Assembly (NCBI GenBank): GCA_009772895.1
Contig: WOUP01000011.1
Span: forward strand, 1-64,000
DNA length: 64,000 bases
Direction of reading: 5' to 3'
Source: Puniceicoccaceae bacterium 5H
GTDB lineage: Bacteria > Verrucomicrobiota > Verrucomicrobiia > Opitutales > Oceanipulchritudinaceae
Shown: positions 27,831-40,200 of the stretch, piece after piece
Layout: each line of letters begins with the position of its first letter
How positions within the stretch are numbered: the first letter of the stretch is position 1
Made by a program: the position numbers and the translations under genes
The notes under the pieces: generated by a model
What the model was told of the DNA's origin: nothing
Seen by the model: only the letters and a program-made list of their open reading frames with translations
The model's database searches: none

Positions 27831-28919
27831 TTATTCGCCGGCGGTCTCGTGTTCGGCGTTGGTGATGGCCTGGGCACTCGCAATGGTGGCCACCAGGTAG
27901 GTGGCGAGGCCGGCAAACAGCACCTGACCGAGCGCCAGGGGCTCGACCGGGGTACCATTGGCGATGGGGAGCGCAAGGTTGACGCCCGCAGTCACGCCAC
28001 CGACGAGCAAGGCGGAGACAAAGCTGCGCACGATGACGGGCTTGCTGCTGGCCGCCTGGGAAAAGGTGATGGGGTTGCGTTCGCGCTCGGCCTGCTGGTT
28101 GACCTTCTTGAAGTAGCGGCGCAGGGCGGCCTTGGATTTGCTGGAGCCGTCGCTGAGTTTGGCCACGGCTTCCAGGCCCATCTCGATCTGGGTCCGATTG
28201 TGGCTGATCGGGTCCGTCAGGCTGTGGATGTGCTGGCTGAGGGCCTTGAATTGCTCGATCAGGCGGCTATTGGCATCGTAGTCGCCCTTCAGGTTTTCGA
28301 CGTGGCCGCGGACTTCGCTGATGCGCAGGCGGAGGTCTTCGGAGGCCTCCTGGGCGAGTTGGGTGTCCTCGTAGACGAGCAGCACGGTCTCGTGCAGGCT
28401 GTCGATGTCCTTGGTCGTGTCGCTGATGATCGCCTGGATCTTGGAGGGATTGGTGAGGGAGGTGTTGTCGTCCTCGCCCTCGTCGGTGCCAAACATGTGC
28501 ACATTGGTGCTGCTGCCTTCGCCGGCAGTGTCAGCGGGCCCGCCGAGCTCGCCGCTGGAGGTTACGGCGTCCTGCAGGTGGTCCAGGATGTTGATGATCT
28601 GCCGCAGGTTTTCCTGCAGGTTCTCCACCAGCATGGAGAAGTTCTGGACCTGGCTGGACACCTTTTCGGTCAGGGAGACGATCCCTTCGAACTTGGCGCT
28701 GCTCTCGACGATGAGCATGTCCACTGTGCCGCTCGAGTCCTGGATGCGTTCGGCCTTGTCGAGGATCTGTTCGGCCTCTTCCAGAAGTTTTTCCGCTGTG
28801 ACCACGAAGTCGTCCATCAGGCCCTGTTGCTGGCGGGCGGACTGCTGGGCCGTGTCGATGGCCGAGATAGCGTCGGTAATCGTCGGCTGTGGAGTGACGG
28901 GGGACGTGCTGGACAACAT
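27831..28919 (-). CDS. Unrecognised coiled-coil protein with two C-terminal membrane helices
   Basis: 362 residues, no family recognised. Residues 1-280 are rich in heptad-like helices (for example LLEEAEQILDKAERIQD and VSSQVQNFSMLVENLQ), broken by a Gly/Asp/Thr-rich linker around 120-155. The C-terminus carries two hydrophobic segments (about 295-315 and 327-350) separated by a short Pro-containing loop, so the coiled coil most likely faces the cytosol and the protein is tail-anchored by a hairpin. It resembles chemoreceptor-type signalling coils in general texture but has no HAMP or hairpin-tip motif. Shares its gap with the sdh operon on the other strand. Confidence 0.75.
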   Translation of the reverse strand: MLSSTSPVTPQPTITDAISAIDTAQQSARQQQGLMDDFVVTAEKLLEEAEQILDKAERIQDSSGTVDMLIVESSAKFEGIVSLTEKVSSQVQNFSMLVENLQENLRQIINILDHLQDAVTSSGELGGPADTAGEGSSTNVHMFGTDEGEDDNTSLTNPSKIQAIISDTTKDIDSLHETVLLVYEDTQLAQEASEDLRLRISEVRGHVENLKGDYDANSRLIEQFKALSQHIHSLTDPISHNRTQIEMGLEAVAKLSDGSSKSKAALRRYFKKVNQQAERERNPITFSQAASSKPVIVRSFVSALLVGGVTAGVNLALPIANGTPVEPLALGQVLFAGLATYLVATIASAQAITNAEHETAGE

Positions 28920-29385
28920 TGTTGGCGCAGGTGCTGGCGGTTGAATGACTGAGGGCAGTCAACAAGTTTTTATTGAAGAAGGCAAGACTCTATACCACTC
29001 CCGACCCAGGTAAACTGCACATGGTCCTCGGCGTTGGGGGTGGCCTGTGCGGCCGTTTGGTCTCGGAAGGGGAGCGCGGGCATGCTTTTGTGAAGCGCAA
29101 CGCGGTTCAATCTTTCCACCCGCCAATCTCGAGCTTCTCCCGCTTTTGGCTTGGGGTTAACCCCACACATACTTGCATTTGCCGGGGCGGTTCAAGCTTA
29201 AGATGAGTCAGCCCACAAAATTACCGGAAAAATTACTCATAAGAATTGCTTAACATGCAGGGATAAATGAGTTATAAGCCGGATTGAAGGGTCATTCAGG
29301 GGCCAATAAGCTTTACTGTCAGAGCACCCTTCATTAGCACAGAAGACTGAATTTCGACTGCAATAGCTTCTAATTACCGCTTTCC
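28920..29385. other. Non-coding gap between the coiled-coil gene and sdhC
   Basis: 466 bases with no convincing gene. The left 230 bases are GC-rich, with only weak short frames. The right part (about 29200-29380) is clearly AT-richer and holds the promoter candidate for sdhC at 29250-29278 and a leader of about 100 bases. Confidence 0.6.
29250..29278 (+). promoter_or_regulatory. Candidate sigma70 promoter of the sdh operon
   Basis: TTAACA (29250-29255), 17-base spacer, TATAAG (29273-29278): each hexamer matches the consensus at five of six positions. Predicted start is near 29285, giving a leader of about 100 bases before sdhC. Confidence 0.6.
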
Positions 29386-30189
29386 ATGAGTTCGTTGGTT
29401 AAGAAATACCTCATGGCCCTGACTGGTTTTGTACTGGTAGGCTTCGTTTGTGGCCACATGCTGGGTAACCTGCAGATGTTTCTGCACCCGGATTGGATTA
29501 ACGAATACGCCTATAAGCTCCAGCATCTCCCGTATGGCCTCCTTTGGGTTGTCCGCCTGGTCCTGTTGATCACGGTGATCGTCCACGTCGTGGTGGCGGT
29601 GCAACTGGTGCTGGAAAACCGCCGCGCCCGCGGCGGCGAGAACTACGCCGCCAAGGCGAAGCTCCAGGCAACCTTCGCGAGCAAGACGATGCGCTACACC
29701 GGCCTCGTGCTGCTGGCGTTCATCATCTTCCACATTCTGCACTTCACGGTGCAGAGCGTGCACCCCGAGTTCAAGGAGTTGCACACGGAGATCACCGGCA
29801 CGGGCACCCTCTGGCACGTTTACGATCACCTGAAGCCGATGGGCCACACCAACCAGCACGACGTGTATGCGATGGTGGGCATCGGGTTCAGCCCGCACTT
29901 CTGGTACGTGCCCGCCTTCTACATCTTCTCCATGGCGCTGCTCTGCATGCACTTGACGCACGGCGTGGCCAGCATGTTCCAGAGCCTGGGCCTGCGTAAC
30001 AGTGTGTGGACCCCGCGTCTGCGCAAGCTGGCCCTCGTGATCGGCTGGGTCGTGTTCCTCGGCTTCTCGAGCCTCCCGGTGGCGGGCCTGTTGCAGGCCT
30101 TCCCCCATCAGGATCATATCCAGGCCCAGTATGAGCACACCTTCGACGGTGGAGCCGCTCATTCCGACGCTGCCGCTCACAACCACTAA
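29386..30189 (+). CDS. sdhC: Succinate dehydrogenase cytochrome b558 subunit
   Basis: Membrane anchor of complex II that passes electrons from the iron-sulfur subunit to menaquinone. 267 residues with about five membrane helices (first 8-30, last near 215-235), typical of the single-subunit, di-heme b558 type that needs no SdhD. Candidate heme His residues sit in the helices, for example [20 protein letters not shown] and [12 protein letters not shown]. The His-rich C-terminal tail (SDAAAHNH) is an extension. sdhA starts 20 bases later. Confidence 0.92.
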   Translation: MSSLVKKYLMALTGFVLVGFVCGHMLGNLQMFLHPDWINEYAYKLQHLPYGLLWVVRLVLLITVIVHVVVAVQLVLENRRARGGENYAAKAKLQATFASKTMRYTGLVLLAFIIFHILHFTVQSVHPEFKELHTEITGTGTLWHVYDHLKPMGHTNQHDVYAMVGIGFSPHFWYVPAFYIFSMALLCMHLTHGVASMFQSLGLRNSVWTPRLRKLALVIGWVVFLGFSSLPVAGLLQAFPHQDHIQAQYEHTFDGGAAHSDAAAHNH

Positions 30190-30209
30190 TTTTGCAGGGA
30201 CATCAAGCC

Positions 30210-32171
<1,962 letters not shown>

Positions 32172-32174
32172 GAC

Positions 32175-32930
32175 ATGGAAGCTGACGCCTTGGCAAAGAT
32201 GCACGCGCAGGAGGCGAACCACTGGTGGTTCGTCGCCCGGCGGCGCATTATCGCGCGCATCCTGCGTCACGCGAAGTTGCCAGGGCAGGCCCGCATTCTC
32301 GAAGCCGGTTGCGGCACGGGTGGCAATCTCGAGATGCTCACGCGTTTTGGCGAAGTCAAGGCGTTCGAGCTCGAAGACGGTGCCCGCCAGGTCGCCACCA
32401 ATCTCGGTCGCGCTCAGGAAATCCTGCCTGGGCGCCTGCCGGACGAGGTGCCGGTTGCCTGCGAGCAGTTCGATGCCGTGGTCGCCTTCGATGTGCTGGA
32501 GCATATCGAGGACGGTCAGGGCGCGATCAAGACGCTGACCGAGCGGGTCAAGCCCGGCGGCGTCTTCTGCCTCGCAGTGCCCGCCTTCATGTCTATGTGG
32601 AGCTACCACGACACGTGGAATCACCACTTCCGCCGCTATGAGGCTCCCGTGATGCCGTCACGGCTTCAGGCGGCTGGGTTGGTGCCGGAATGCTACACGT
32701 ATTTCAACACTGCCCTCTTTCCGCTCATTGCCCTCATCCGCCGCCTGAAAAACCAGCAGGCCAAGCCGGGTGACGACCTTGCGCCGCCGCCGGCGCCGGT
32801 CAACATGTTGCTCAAGCAGCTCATTGGCAGTGAGAGCTGGTTCATGCCGCGCGTGCGCTTCCCCTTTGGGTTGTCGCTGCTCGTCCTGGCCCGGCGCCCG
32901 TTAAATGTCAGCGGTTCCAAGGCCGCCTAA
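32175..32930 (+). CDS. Class I SAM-dependent methyltransferase inside the sdh operon
   Basis: 251 residues. SAM motif [15 protein letters not shown] (about 41-55), acidic partner in [11 protein letters not shown], and the motif-4 region [14 protein letters not shown] (about 98-111) are intact. The N-terminus [18 protein letters not shown] is the pattern of Methyltransf_11/23-type enzymes, many of which act on small molecules or sugars. A helix near [17 protein letters not shown] suggests membrane proximity. It starts 3 bases after sdhA and ends 46 bases before sdhB, so it must be co-transcribed with complex II. Substrate unknown. Confidence 0.82.
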   Translation: MEADALAKMHAQEANHWWFVARRRIIARILRHAKLPGQARILEAGCGTGGNLEMLTRFGEVKAFELEDGARQVATNLGRAQEILPGRLPDEVPVACEQFDAVVAFDVLEHIEDGQGAIKTLTERVKPGGVFCLAVPAFMSMWSYHDTWNHHFRRYEAPVMPSRLQAAGLVPECYTYFNTALFPLIALIRRLKNQQAKPGDDLAPPPAPVNMLLKQLIGSESWFMPRVRFPFGLSLLVLARRPLNVSGSKAA

Positions 32931-32976
32931 GTTTTATTCATCTTTATCCACTCTTACATTCCAACCGACCGAGACC

Positions 32977-33750
32977 ATGTCCGAAGGCACCATTTCCGTT
33001 AAGCTCAAGGTCTGGCGTCAGAAAAATGGCCAGGAAAGCGGCCATTTCGAAGACTACCAGATGGACGACGTGTCGACCTCGTCGTCGTTCCTTGAGATGC
33101 TCGACCTGCTGAACGAAAAGCTGATCGACGAAGACAAGGATCCTGTGGCGTTCGACCACGACTGCCGCGAAGGCATCTGTGGGATGTGCTCGTTGACGAT
33201 CAACGGCATTCCCCACGGCAAGAACGCGCTCCAGACCACCTGCCAGCTGCACATGCGTAGCTTCCAGGACGGCGATACGATCACGATCGAGCCGTTCCGC
33301 GCCCACCCGTTCCCCGTCATCCGCGACCTCGCGGTAGACCGCACCTCGTTTGAGCGCATCATGCAATCGGGCGGCTACGTGACCCAGCGTATCGGTGCGG
33401 CGCAAGACGCCAATGCCCTGCCCATCGGCAAGGAAGTGGCCGACCGCGCGATGGACGCCGCCGCCTGCATCGGCTGTGGCGCCTGCGTGGCCGTCTGCCC
33501 CAACGCCAGCGCCATGCTGTTTACCTCCGCCAAGATGACGCAGCTCAACATGTTGCCGCAGGGCCGTCCCGAAAAGGACCGCCGCAGCCTCAACATGGTG
33601 GCGCAGATGGATGCGGAAGGCTTTGGCAATTGCACCAACATCGGTGAGTGCTCCGCCGCCTGCCCGAAGGGCATCAGCATGGACTTCATTGCCATGATGA
33701 ACCGCGACTACGCCGTGGCCCGCGTGAAGAGCTTCTTCGGCGCCGCCTAG
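32977..33750 (+). CDS. sdhB: Succinate dehydrogenase iron-sulfur subunit
   Basis: Relays electrons from SdhA to SdhC. 257 residues. [2Fe-2S] ligands Cys63, Cys68, Cys71 and Cys89 ([10 protein letters not shown]). [4Fe-4S]/[3Fe-4S] ligands lie in [13 protein letters not shown] (164-174) and [15 protein letters not shown] (from Cys219). The start is ATG 32977 ([15 protein letters not shown]); the frame upstream overlaps the methyltransferase end. A strong terminator follows at 33781. Confidence 0.95.
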   Translation: MSEGTISVKLKVWRQKNGQESGHFEDYQMDDVSTSSSFLEMLDLLNEKLIDEDKDPVAFDHDCREGICGMCSLTINGIPHGKNALQTTCQLHMRSFQDGDTITIEPFRAHPFPVIRDLAVDRTSFERIMQSGGYVTQRIGAAQDANALPIGKEVADRAMDAAACIGCGACVAVCPNASAMLFTSAKMTQLNMLPQGRPEKDRRSLNMVAQMDAEGFGNCTNIGECSAACPKGISMDFIAMMNRDYAVARVKSFFGAA

Positions 33751-33780
33751 CGCAATCCGCAGTTTTTTCAAGCCCGCCTG

Positions 33781-33818
33781 AGCGGCTTCCCCTACGTTGG
33801 CGGAAGCCGCTTTTATTT
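33781..33818 (+). terminator. Rho-independent terminator of the sdh operon
   Basis: A perfect 10-bp stem AGCGGCTTCC / GGAAGCCGCT with an 11-base loop is followed by TTTATTTT, 30 bases after sdhB. Confidence 0.93.
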
Positions 33819-33971
33819 TGGCAGATGATGCGCTATCAACGGGTTAGAGGATCTGCTTCAGTCGCTGTTTGGCGGCCGGGGTGGCCAGTCTCGAAAATTC
33901 TGCCACGTTAAGGCACGGTCGCCCCCTGGGCGGCGCGCCGTTTTTGATCCCTATCTCGTAACACCGCAGCT

Positions 33972-35579
33972 ATGAAACATTGGCCCAAACCTTTCTTGAG
34001 CCTGACCGGCGCCCTGCTTTCGGCGCTGCTCTTCCTTGCCGGCTGTGCGCAACCGCAGCAATCCAGCGCACCGCAGGCCGAAACGCCCGCGCTGGGGCCG
34101 GACGGCAATCCGTTGCCCCGCACCCGGACCGTCGAGCAGGGCGGCAGCATCTACACGGAGTCGACGATCGCGTATCCCACCGGGATTCCGGAGACCAGCG
34201 TGCTGGTGGTCGAACAGACGTCACCGCAGGAAGTCATGGTCGGCGCGTCCTTCGATTACACGATTACCGTGCGCAACGTGAGCAACGCGCAATTGACGGA
34301 CGTGACGCTGCGGGACGAGGTGGCTGGTTCCTTCGACCTGTCGCACACCTCCCCGGCGGCAGCCTCCACCGATGCGGGCACGATCGTCTGGCAACTGGGG
34401 GCGATCGAGCCCGGGCAGGCGCGGACCGTGACCGTGCACGGCTCCGCGGCAGAAGAAGGTACGCTGGATTCGTGCGTCACGGCTGGCTTCTCCAACGCCC
34501 TGTGTCAGTCGATCGAGGTCGTCCGCGCCGATGTGGAGCTCGCGAGCGGGGTGCCGCAAGACGCATTGCCCTGCGACCTCATCCCGCTGCACCTGAGCGT
34601 GACCAACAGCGGCACGAGCCGCCTCACCGGCGTGACGATCCAGGACGCGCTGCCGCCGGGGCTCTCGGCGACTCGTTTGAGCGGTGACGCCACGCGGGAC
34701 TTTTCGCCCGGGAGCAACCAGCAGGTGACGATCGACGTGGGCACGCTCGAGGGCGGTGAGACGCGCAACTACACGCTGGAGGTCCGTGCCGACGGCTCGG
34801 GTGCTTACGAGAGCACCGCCTCGGTCACGACGGCCCAGGGCGCGGAGGCGGAGGACACGAGCAGCTTTGCGGTGGCGGCTCCCGAGTTGCAGGTCGCCTG
34901 TACGGCGCCGGAGCAGCGCTATATTGGTCGCCCGATCGAGGTGACGCTGACGGTGGACAATGTGGGTGAGGCCTCCACGCGGGATGGCATCATCGCCCTG
35001 CAGGTCCCGGCTGGCGCGACTTTCCTGGGGGCGACCGATGGGGGCACGCTCGAAAACGGCCGCATCGTGTGGAACGTCGGCAACTTCGTCTCGGGCGCGA
35101 CCAAGGAGGTCGCGGCCACGTTTGCGACAAAAGAGGCGCGCACGCTGGAGTTTGTCGGCTCGGCTGAAGGCCTGTGCGTGGGGGCGGTTACCAGCCGCAG
35201 TAAGACGGAGGCCAGCGGTATTCCAGCGATCTCGCTCGAGGTGTTGGACCTGAACGACCCGGTCGAAGTCGGCTCCAACGTCACCTATGAAGTGAGGGTC
35301 CGCAACCAGGGCTCGGCCACCGCCACCAACGTGCGCGTGACGGCCGATCTGGAGGAATCGCAGCGCTTCGTCACCGCCGAGGGCGAGAGCGAGGTGGCGA
35401 GCGTCAACGGCCGGGCCGTAATCATGAAGCCGATCGAGGCGTTGGCGCCGGGGGGCGAGGCGGTCTGGCGCATCACCGTGCAGGCGCTGGAGCCCGACGA
35501 TGTGCGGTTCCAGCTCACTCTGGAGAGCGACCAGATTACCCGCATCGTGCGCGAGACCGAGGCAACGCACCAGTATTAG
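33972..35579 (+). CDS. DUF11-repeat lipoprotein, OmcB-like
   Basis: 535 residues. A lipoprotein signal peptide ends in the lipobox LAGC (Cys about 25). The mature part is a Gln/Pro-rich spacer and then about four DUF11/Ig-like beta-sandwich repeats, recognisable by [59 protein letters not shown] and [18 protein letters not shown]. Around seven cysteines are spread through the repeats. The repeat arrangement recalls the cysteine-rich outer-membrane protein OmcB of Chlamydia, a relative within the PVC group, though with fewer cysteines. Probably outer-membrane anchored and structural; inferred. Confidence 0.72.
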   Translation: MKHWPKPFLSLTGALLSALLFLAGCAQPQQSSAPQAETPALGPDGNPLPRTRTVEQGGSIYTESTIAYPTGIPETSVLVVEQTSPQEVMVGASFDYTITVRNVSNAQLTDVTLRDEVAGSFDLSHTSPAAASTDAGTIVWQLGAIEPGQARTVTVHGSAAEEGTLDSCVTAGFSNALCQSIEVVRADVELASGVPQDALPCDLIPLHLSVTNSGTSRLTGVTIQDALPPGLSATRLSGDATRDFSPGSNQQVTIDVGTLEGGETRNYTLEVRADGSGAYESTASVTTAQGAEAEDTSSFAVAAPELQVACTAPEQRYIGRPIEVTLTVDNVGEASTRDGIIALQVPAGATFLGATDGGTLENGRIVWNVGNFVSGATKEVAATFATKEARTLEFVGSAEGLCVGAVTSRSKTEASGIPAISLEVLDLNDPVEVGSNVTYEVRVRNQGSATATNVRVTADLEESQRFVTAEGESEVASVNGRAVIMKPIEALAPGGEAVWRITVQALEPDDVRFQLTLESDQITRIVRETEATHQY

Positions 35580-35608
35580 GGGCGGCTTGAGGCCGGTTTG
35601 CGCTTCGC

Positions 35609-35640
35609 GGCCAGCTGCTTTTGCGGCTGGCCCTTTTTGT
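35609..35640 (+). terminator. Rho-independent terminator after the DUF11 lipoprotein
   Basis: A 10-bp stem GGCCAGCTGC / GCGGCTGGCC (one U-G pair) with a TTTT loop is followed by CTTTTTGT. It separates the lipoprotein gene from argH. Confidence 0.92.
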
Positions 35641-35679
35641 CGGTTGCCAGAGCGGCGCGGGCGCGCCAGCCTCCTGCCC

Positions 35680-37074
35680 ATGCAGACTCAAGCCACCTGG
35701 GGCGGGCGTTTTTCCAGCGGCCCCGCCGAACTCATGCAGCATTTCAGCGAGTCCGTCAGCTTTGACCAGCGGCTGGCCCGGTTCGACATTCAAGGCAGCC
35801 AGGCGCACGCGCGCATGCTGGCGCACGTCGGCATCCTCACGACCGAAGAGGCCGACGCCATCGTGCAGGGCCTGGATGAGCTGAAGGCCGAGATCGAGGC
35901 CGGTAATTTTACCTGGGATCCGAAGCTCGAGGACGTGCACATGAACATCGAGCAGGCGCTGACCCAGCGGGTCCCGGCCGCGGCCAAGCTGCACACTGCG
36001 CGTAGCCGCAACGATCAGGTGGCGACCGACATGCGCCTGTGGTTCAAGTGGGCCACCCTGGAGGTGCTCCAGGACGTAAAGGCTTTCATGCGCGTGCTGC
36101 TCGACCAGGCCGAAGCCCACCAGGAGGTCTACATCCCGGGCTACACGCACCTGCAGCGAGCTCAGCCGGTTTCGCTGGCGCACCACCTTCTGGCCTATGT
36201 CGAGATGTTGGGCCGCGACCTCAAGCGTTTCGAGCGCGTACACGACGACGCCAACTGGTGCCCGCTGGGCTCGGGTGCGATCGCGGGTACGACGCTGCCG
36301 ATCAACCGCGAGTTTACGGCGCGCGCGCTGGGCTTTGTCGATGCCGACGGCCGCGCCCGGGTGACGCGCAACAGCATGGACGCCGTGAGCGATCGCGACC
36401 TGTTCCTCGACTTTGCCCATGCCTGCGGCGTCTGCGGCCTCCACCTCTCGCGCTTGTCGGAAGACCTGATCCTCTGGAACAGCGCCGAGTTCGGCTTTGT
36501 GACGCTGCCGGATACCTTTACGACGGGCTCCAGCCTGATGCCGCAAAAGAAAAATCCCGACGCTGCCGAACTGGTGCGGGGCAAATCCGGGCGCTTGCAT
36601 GGGCACGTGGCCGCGCTCTACACCATGGTGAAGGGCCTGCCGCTGACCTATAATCGCGACCTGCAAGAGGACAAGCCGCCGGTCTTCGACGCGCTCGACC
36701 AGACCCAGGCCTGCCTGCGTGTGCTCGGCGGCACCCTGCAGGGCATGCGGGCGCGGCCCGACCGTTGCGCCGCCGCGGTGGCCGATCCGGCGCTGCTGGC
36801 GACCGACCTCGTGGACTACCTCGTGCGCAAGGGCATCCCCTTCCGTCAGGCGCACCACGTGATCGGCGCACTCGTGGCCAAGGCGGAGGAAAAGGATGTA
36901 AAGCTGAACGAGCTGAGCGACGCCGACGTGCAGGGCATTCACGAAGCCTTTGCTCCCGACTGGCGCGAGGCTTTCAACGTCGAGCGCGCCATGCAGGCCC
37001 GCGAACGCCCCGGTATGCCCGGCCCGAAACAGGTGGCCGGCCAGATCGCCAACTGGCGCCAGCACCTGGCTTAA
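35680..37074 (+). CDS. argH: Argininosuccinate lyase
   Basis: Cleaves argininosuccinate to arginine and fumarate. 464 residues, standard for ArgH of the fumarase/aspartase superfamily. N-terminal [19 protein letters not shown], the substrate motif [13 protein letters not shown], the signature [19 protein letters not shown] and the [11 protein letters not shown] region are all present. Start at ATG 35680, 40 bases after the preceding terminator; the frame is open further upstream but would overlap the DUF11 gene. No other arg gene is adjacent. Confidence 0.96.
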   Translation: MQTQATWGGRFSSGPAELMQHFSESVSFDQRLARFDIQGSQAHARMLAHVGILTTEEADAIVQGLDELKAEIEAGNFTWDPKLEDVHMNIEQALTQRVPAAAKLHTARSRNDQVATDMRLWFKWATLEVLQDVKAFMRVLLDQAEAHQEVYIPGYTHLQRAQPVSLAHHLLAYVEMLGRDLKRFERVHDDANWCPLGSGAIAGTTLPINREFTARALGFVDADGRARVTRNSMDAVSDRDLFLDFAHACGVCGLHLSRLSEDLILWNSAEFGFVTLPDTFTTGSSLMPQKKNPDAAELVRGKSGRLHGHVAALYTMVKGLPLTYNRDLQEDKPPVFDALDQTQACLRVLGGTLQGMRARPDRCAAAVADPALLATDLVDYLVRKGIPFRQAHHVIGALVAKAEEKDVKLNELSDADVQGIHEAFAPDWREAFNVERAMQARERPGMPGPKQVAGQIANWRQHLA

Positions 37075-37192
37075 AGCGCGGATTCAGCACCAAGCCTCAG
37101 GCCGCATATCGCCGCCTCGGTGGCGAGTACCACCGGAACGCAGATCTCGCCGCTGCGCGCACCGGGAATGGTTGTCTGCCTTTCCATAAAAT

Positions 37193-37217
37193 AAGCGGGC
37201 CTGGTCAGGGCCCGCTT
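37193..37217 (-). terminator. Terminator between argH and the efflux operon
   Basis: A perfect 9-bp stem AAGCGGGCC / GGCCCGCTT. On the minus strand it is followed by TTATTTTATGG, ending the efflux operon 41 bases after its last stop. It may also act on argH, where the following sequence is less T-rich. Confidence 0.8.
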
Positions 37218-37257
37218 TGGTTTTCTGGTTTGGTCTGTAGTCTTGGTCCTTAAAGGC

Positions 37258-40200
37258 TCAGGTCATGATGACTTGCTCGTCCTTCACGTCGCGACGGGGC
37301 ACCGGCATCAGCGGTCGGCCGCGCAACCAGCGGAAGGCGTTCTTGGTCGCCCACTTGCAGTCCTCGAGGATCACGTAGAGCCCCGGCACCAGCAGGAGGG
37401 TGATGAAGGTGGCAAAGAGCACGCCGAAGGCAAGCGAAGTCGCCATGGGGATGAGGAACTGGGCTTGTAGACTACGCTCCAACAACATCGGTACAAGTCC
37501 AAAAAAGGTCGTGAGCGAGGTCAGCAGAATCGGTCGGAAACGTTGAGCGCCGGCATCGTGGGCCGCCTGCACGACGTCCTTGCCCTGTCGGCGCTCGTCG
37601 TTGACGAAGTCGACCAGCACGAGACTGTCGTTCACCACCACCCCGATGGCGGCGATGATCCCCATGAGCGACATCTGCGTGATAGGCTGAGGGGTGAGGT
37701 GCCAGCCGTCCCACGTCCCGGTGACGAAGTGGCCCCAGATGGCGCCGACGATGCCGAACGGGATGGCCGACATCACGATGAAGGGCTGGAAGTAGCTCTT
37801 GAAGGGGATGGCCAGCAGCACGTAGATCAGGAACAACACGAAAACGAGGCCGTTGGACAGCGCCTGGTTGGACTCGCGAGTGTCCTTGGCCTCACCCTCG
37901 AGCGAGCTGTAGACGCCGGGGTAGCGCTGGAGGATGCCGTCCACGTTTTCCTGCACCTCGGCGTTGAGCGTCGTCATGTTGGCGGCGCTCTTGTCCACAT
38001 CGGCCGTCACGTTGATCACACGCTGGCGATCGTAGCGGCTGATGAGGGAAAAGCCGTGCCCGATCTCGGCCTCGGCCACCTCATCGAAGGGCACCTCGCT
38101 GCCGTCGTCGAGGCGGATGCGCAGGTTGTGCAGGGCGGCGATGCTCTCGCGGTCGGCGCGCGGGTAACGCACCATCACCTTGATCTCTTCGCGCCCGCGC
38201 AGGATGCGTTGGGCTTCGGCGCCGTAGAAGGCCTGCCGGACCTGGCGGCCCAGATCGGTCGTGGTGACGCCGAGCACTTCGCCGCGCGGTTTGACCTTCA
38301 GTTTGATCTCACGGCGGCCACTGGTGAAGCTGTCGGCGATGTCGTAGACGTTGGGCAGGGTGGCCAGCATGTCCTTGATCTCCTGGGCCGCCTGCTCCAT
38401 CTGCTCGAAGTCTTCCCCGACAAGCTGAACGTTGATCGGGCTGGAGCTGCCGCCGCCGGTTTCACCCCGGAAGCTGAGCGTCTGCACGCCCGGCATCGGC
38501 CCCAGCTTTTCGCGCCAGCGATTGACGAGGTCCGGCGTGGAAATATCGCGCACCTCACTCTTGGTCAGCTCGATCGTGATCCGTCCCTGGCTCACGTTGT
38601 AGCGCGAGTTGAGGGCCGTGTTTTTGACCGGGTCCGCATAGCCTTCCTCCTCCACATCGGCGAGGACTTCGTCCCAGGCGTCCATCAGCTGATTGAGGCC
38701 GGCTACGGTGGTGGGCAGGGCCGTGCCGTCGGGATACTCGAGCGTCACGCGGATGAAGTCGCTCGGCACGCGCGGGAAGGGCTGGAAGCGCATGTGGCCG
38801 CCCATGATCATGCCGACGGTGATGAAGAGAATGCCCATAAACCCGGCGGCACTGGCGTAGCGGTGCTTGATCGCGAAATTGAGCACCGGCAGGTAAAAGC
38901 GGGAGACGAAGTGCTCGAGCCCGTCGGCCACCTTGCGTTGCAGGCGCTGCAGCCAGCCCATCTTGGCCCGTTCGCGCCCGCTGCCGATCTTGAGGGTCGA
39001 GAGGTGATAGGGCAGCACCAGCTTGCTCTGCACCAGCGAGAACGCCAGCGTGATGATGACGACGTAGGGGATGGGGCGGAACATGTCGCCCGCCCAGCCG
39101 GGGATGAAGAACACCGGCACGAAGGCCACCATGGTGGTCAACACCGCGAAGATGACCGGCACGGAAACGCGGTGCGCCCCCCGGACGGCCGCTGCCACCC
39201 GAGCTGGCTTGTCCGCCGGTTTGGACTTCTGATACTCGGTAAAGACGCTCTCGCCGACCACGATGGCGTCGTCCACCACGATCCCCAGCACGAGGATGAA
39301 GGCGAAGAGCGAGACCATGTTGATCGAGAGCCCCACGAAGGGCGCGATCATGATGGTGCCGAGGAAGGACACCGGGATGCCGAGCGCGACGTAGAAGGCC
39401 AGCATGGGCCGCAGGAACATCGTCAGCACGGCCATGACGAGGATCAGGCCCAGCAAGCCGTTCTTGACCATCATGTTGAGGCGGTCGCGCAGGTAAAAGG
39501 AGGAGTCGGTAAAGATCTCCAGCTGGATGCCCTCGGGGAACTTGTTGGCGTTGGCCTCCACGTAGTCGCGCGCCTTGTTGGCGATGTCGAGCGGGCTCTC
39601 GTTGCCGACTTCGAAGATTTCGACGAAGATGGCGGGCTGGCCGTTGAAGTAGCTGATCACGTCGTAGTCGGCAAAACCGTCGCGAATGTTGGCGATGTCA
39701 CCCAGCTTGATCGAGGTGCCGTCGGCACGAGTCACGAGCGTGATGTCGGCAAATTCGTCGTGTCGGTAGGCCTGCCCGAGGGTGCGCAGCAACAGCTCGC
39801 CGCTGGGGGCCTTGACCGCGCCGCCCGGCACGTCGCGCGAGGCCGAATTGACGCGTGCGGCTACCTGCTCGAGCGTCAGCCCGTATTTGCGCAGGGTGGC
39901 TTCGTCGATTTCGATCGCGATTTCGTAGTCCCGCGCGCCCTGAAACTCGATCTGGCTGATGCCGGGCATGCGTAGCAAATCGTTGCGCACGTCTTCGGCC
40001 GCTTTGCGCAGGGTGCGCTCGTCCGTATCGCCGTAGATGGCCAGCTCGAGCACATCGCGGGTCCACATCTGTTCTTCCACCGTGGGGCGTTCGGCGTCGG
40101 CGGGGAAGGAGCTGATGGCGTCGACGCGCGTCTTCACGTCTTCCTTCAGCTTTTGCAGGTCGAAGCCGTCGCTGACGGTGACCGAGACGCGGCCGCCGCC

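Noticed and set aside
28970-29170. 66-codon minus-strand frame before sdhC
   Set aside because: No ribosome-binding site, no recognisable features, in a likely intergenic region.
37110-37140. Inverted GGTGG/CCACC near argH as another repeat copy
   Set aside because: Short and without the CATAGCGT tail or the shared 12-base arm; may be chance in GC-rich DNA.
37543-39975. 810-codon open frame antisense to the RND pump
   Set aside because: Shadow of the transporter; His/Asp-rich composition follows from reading reverse codons.
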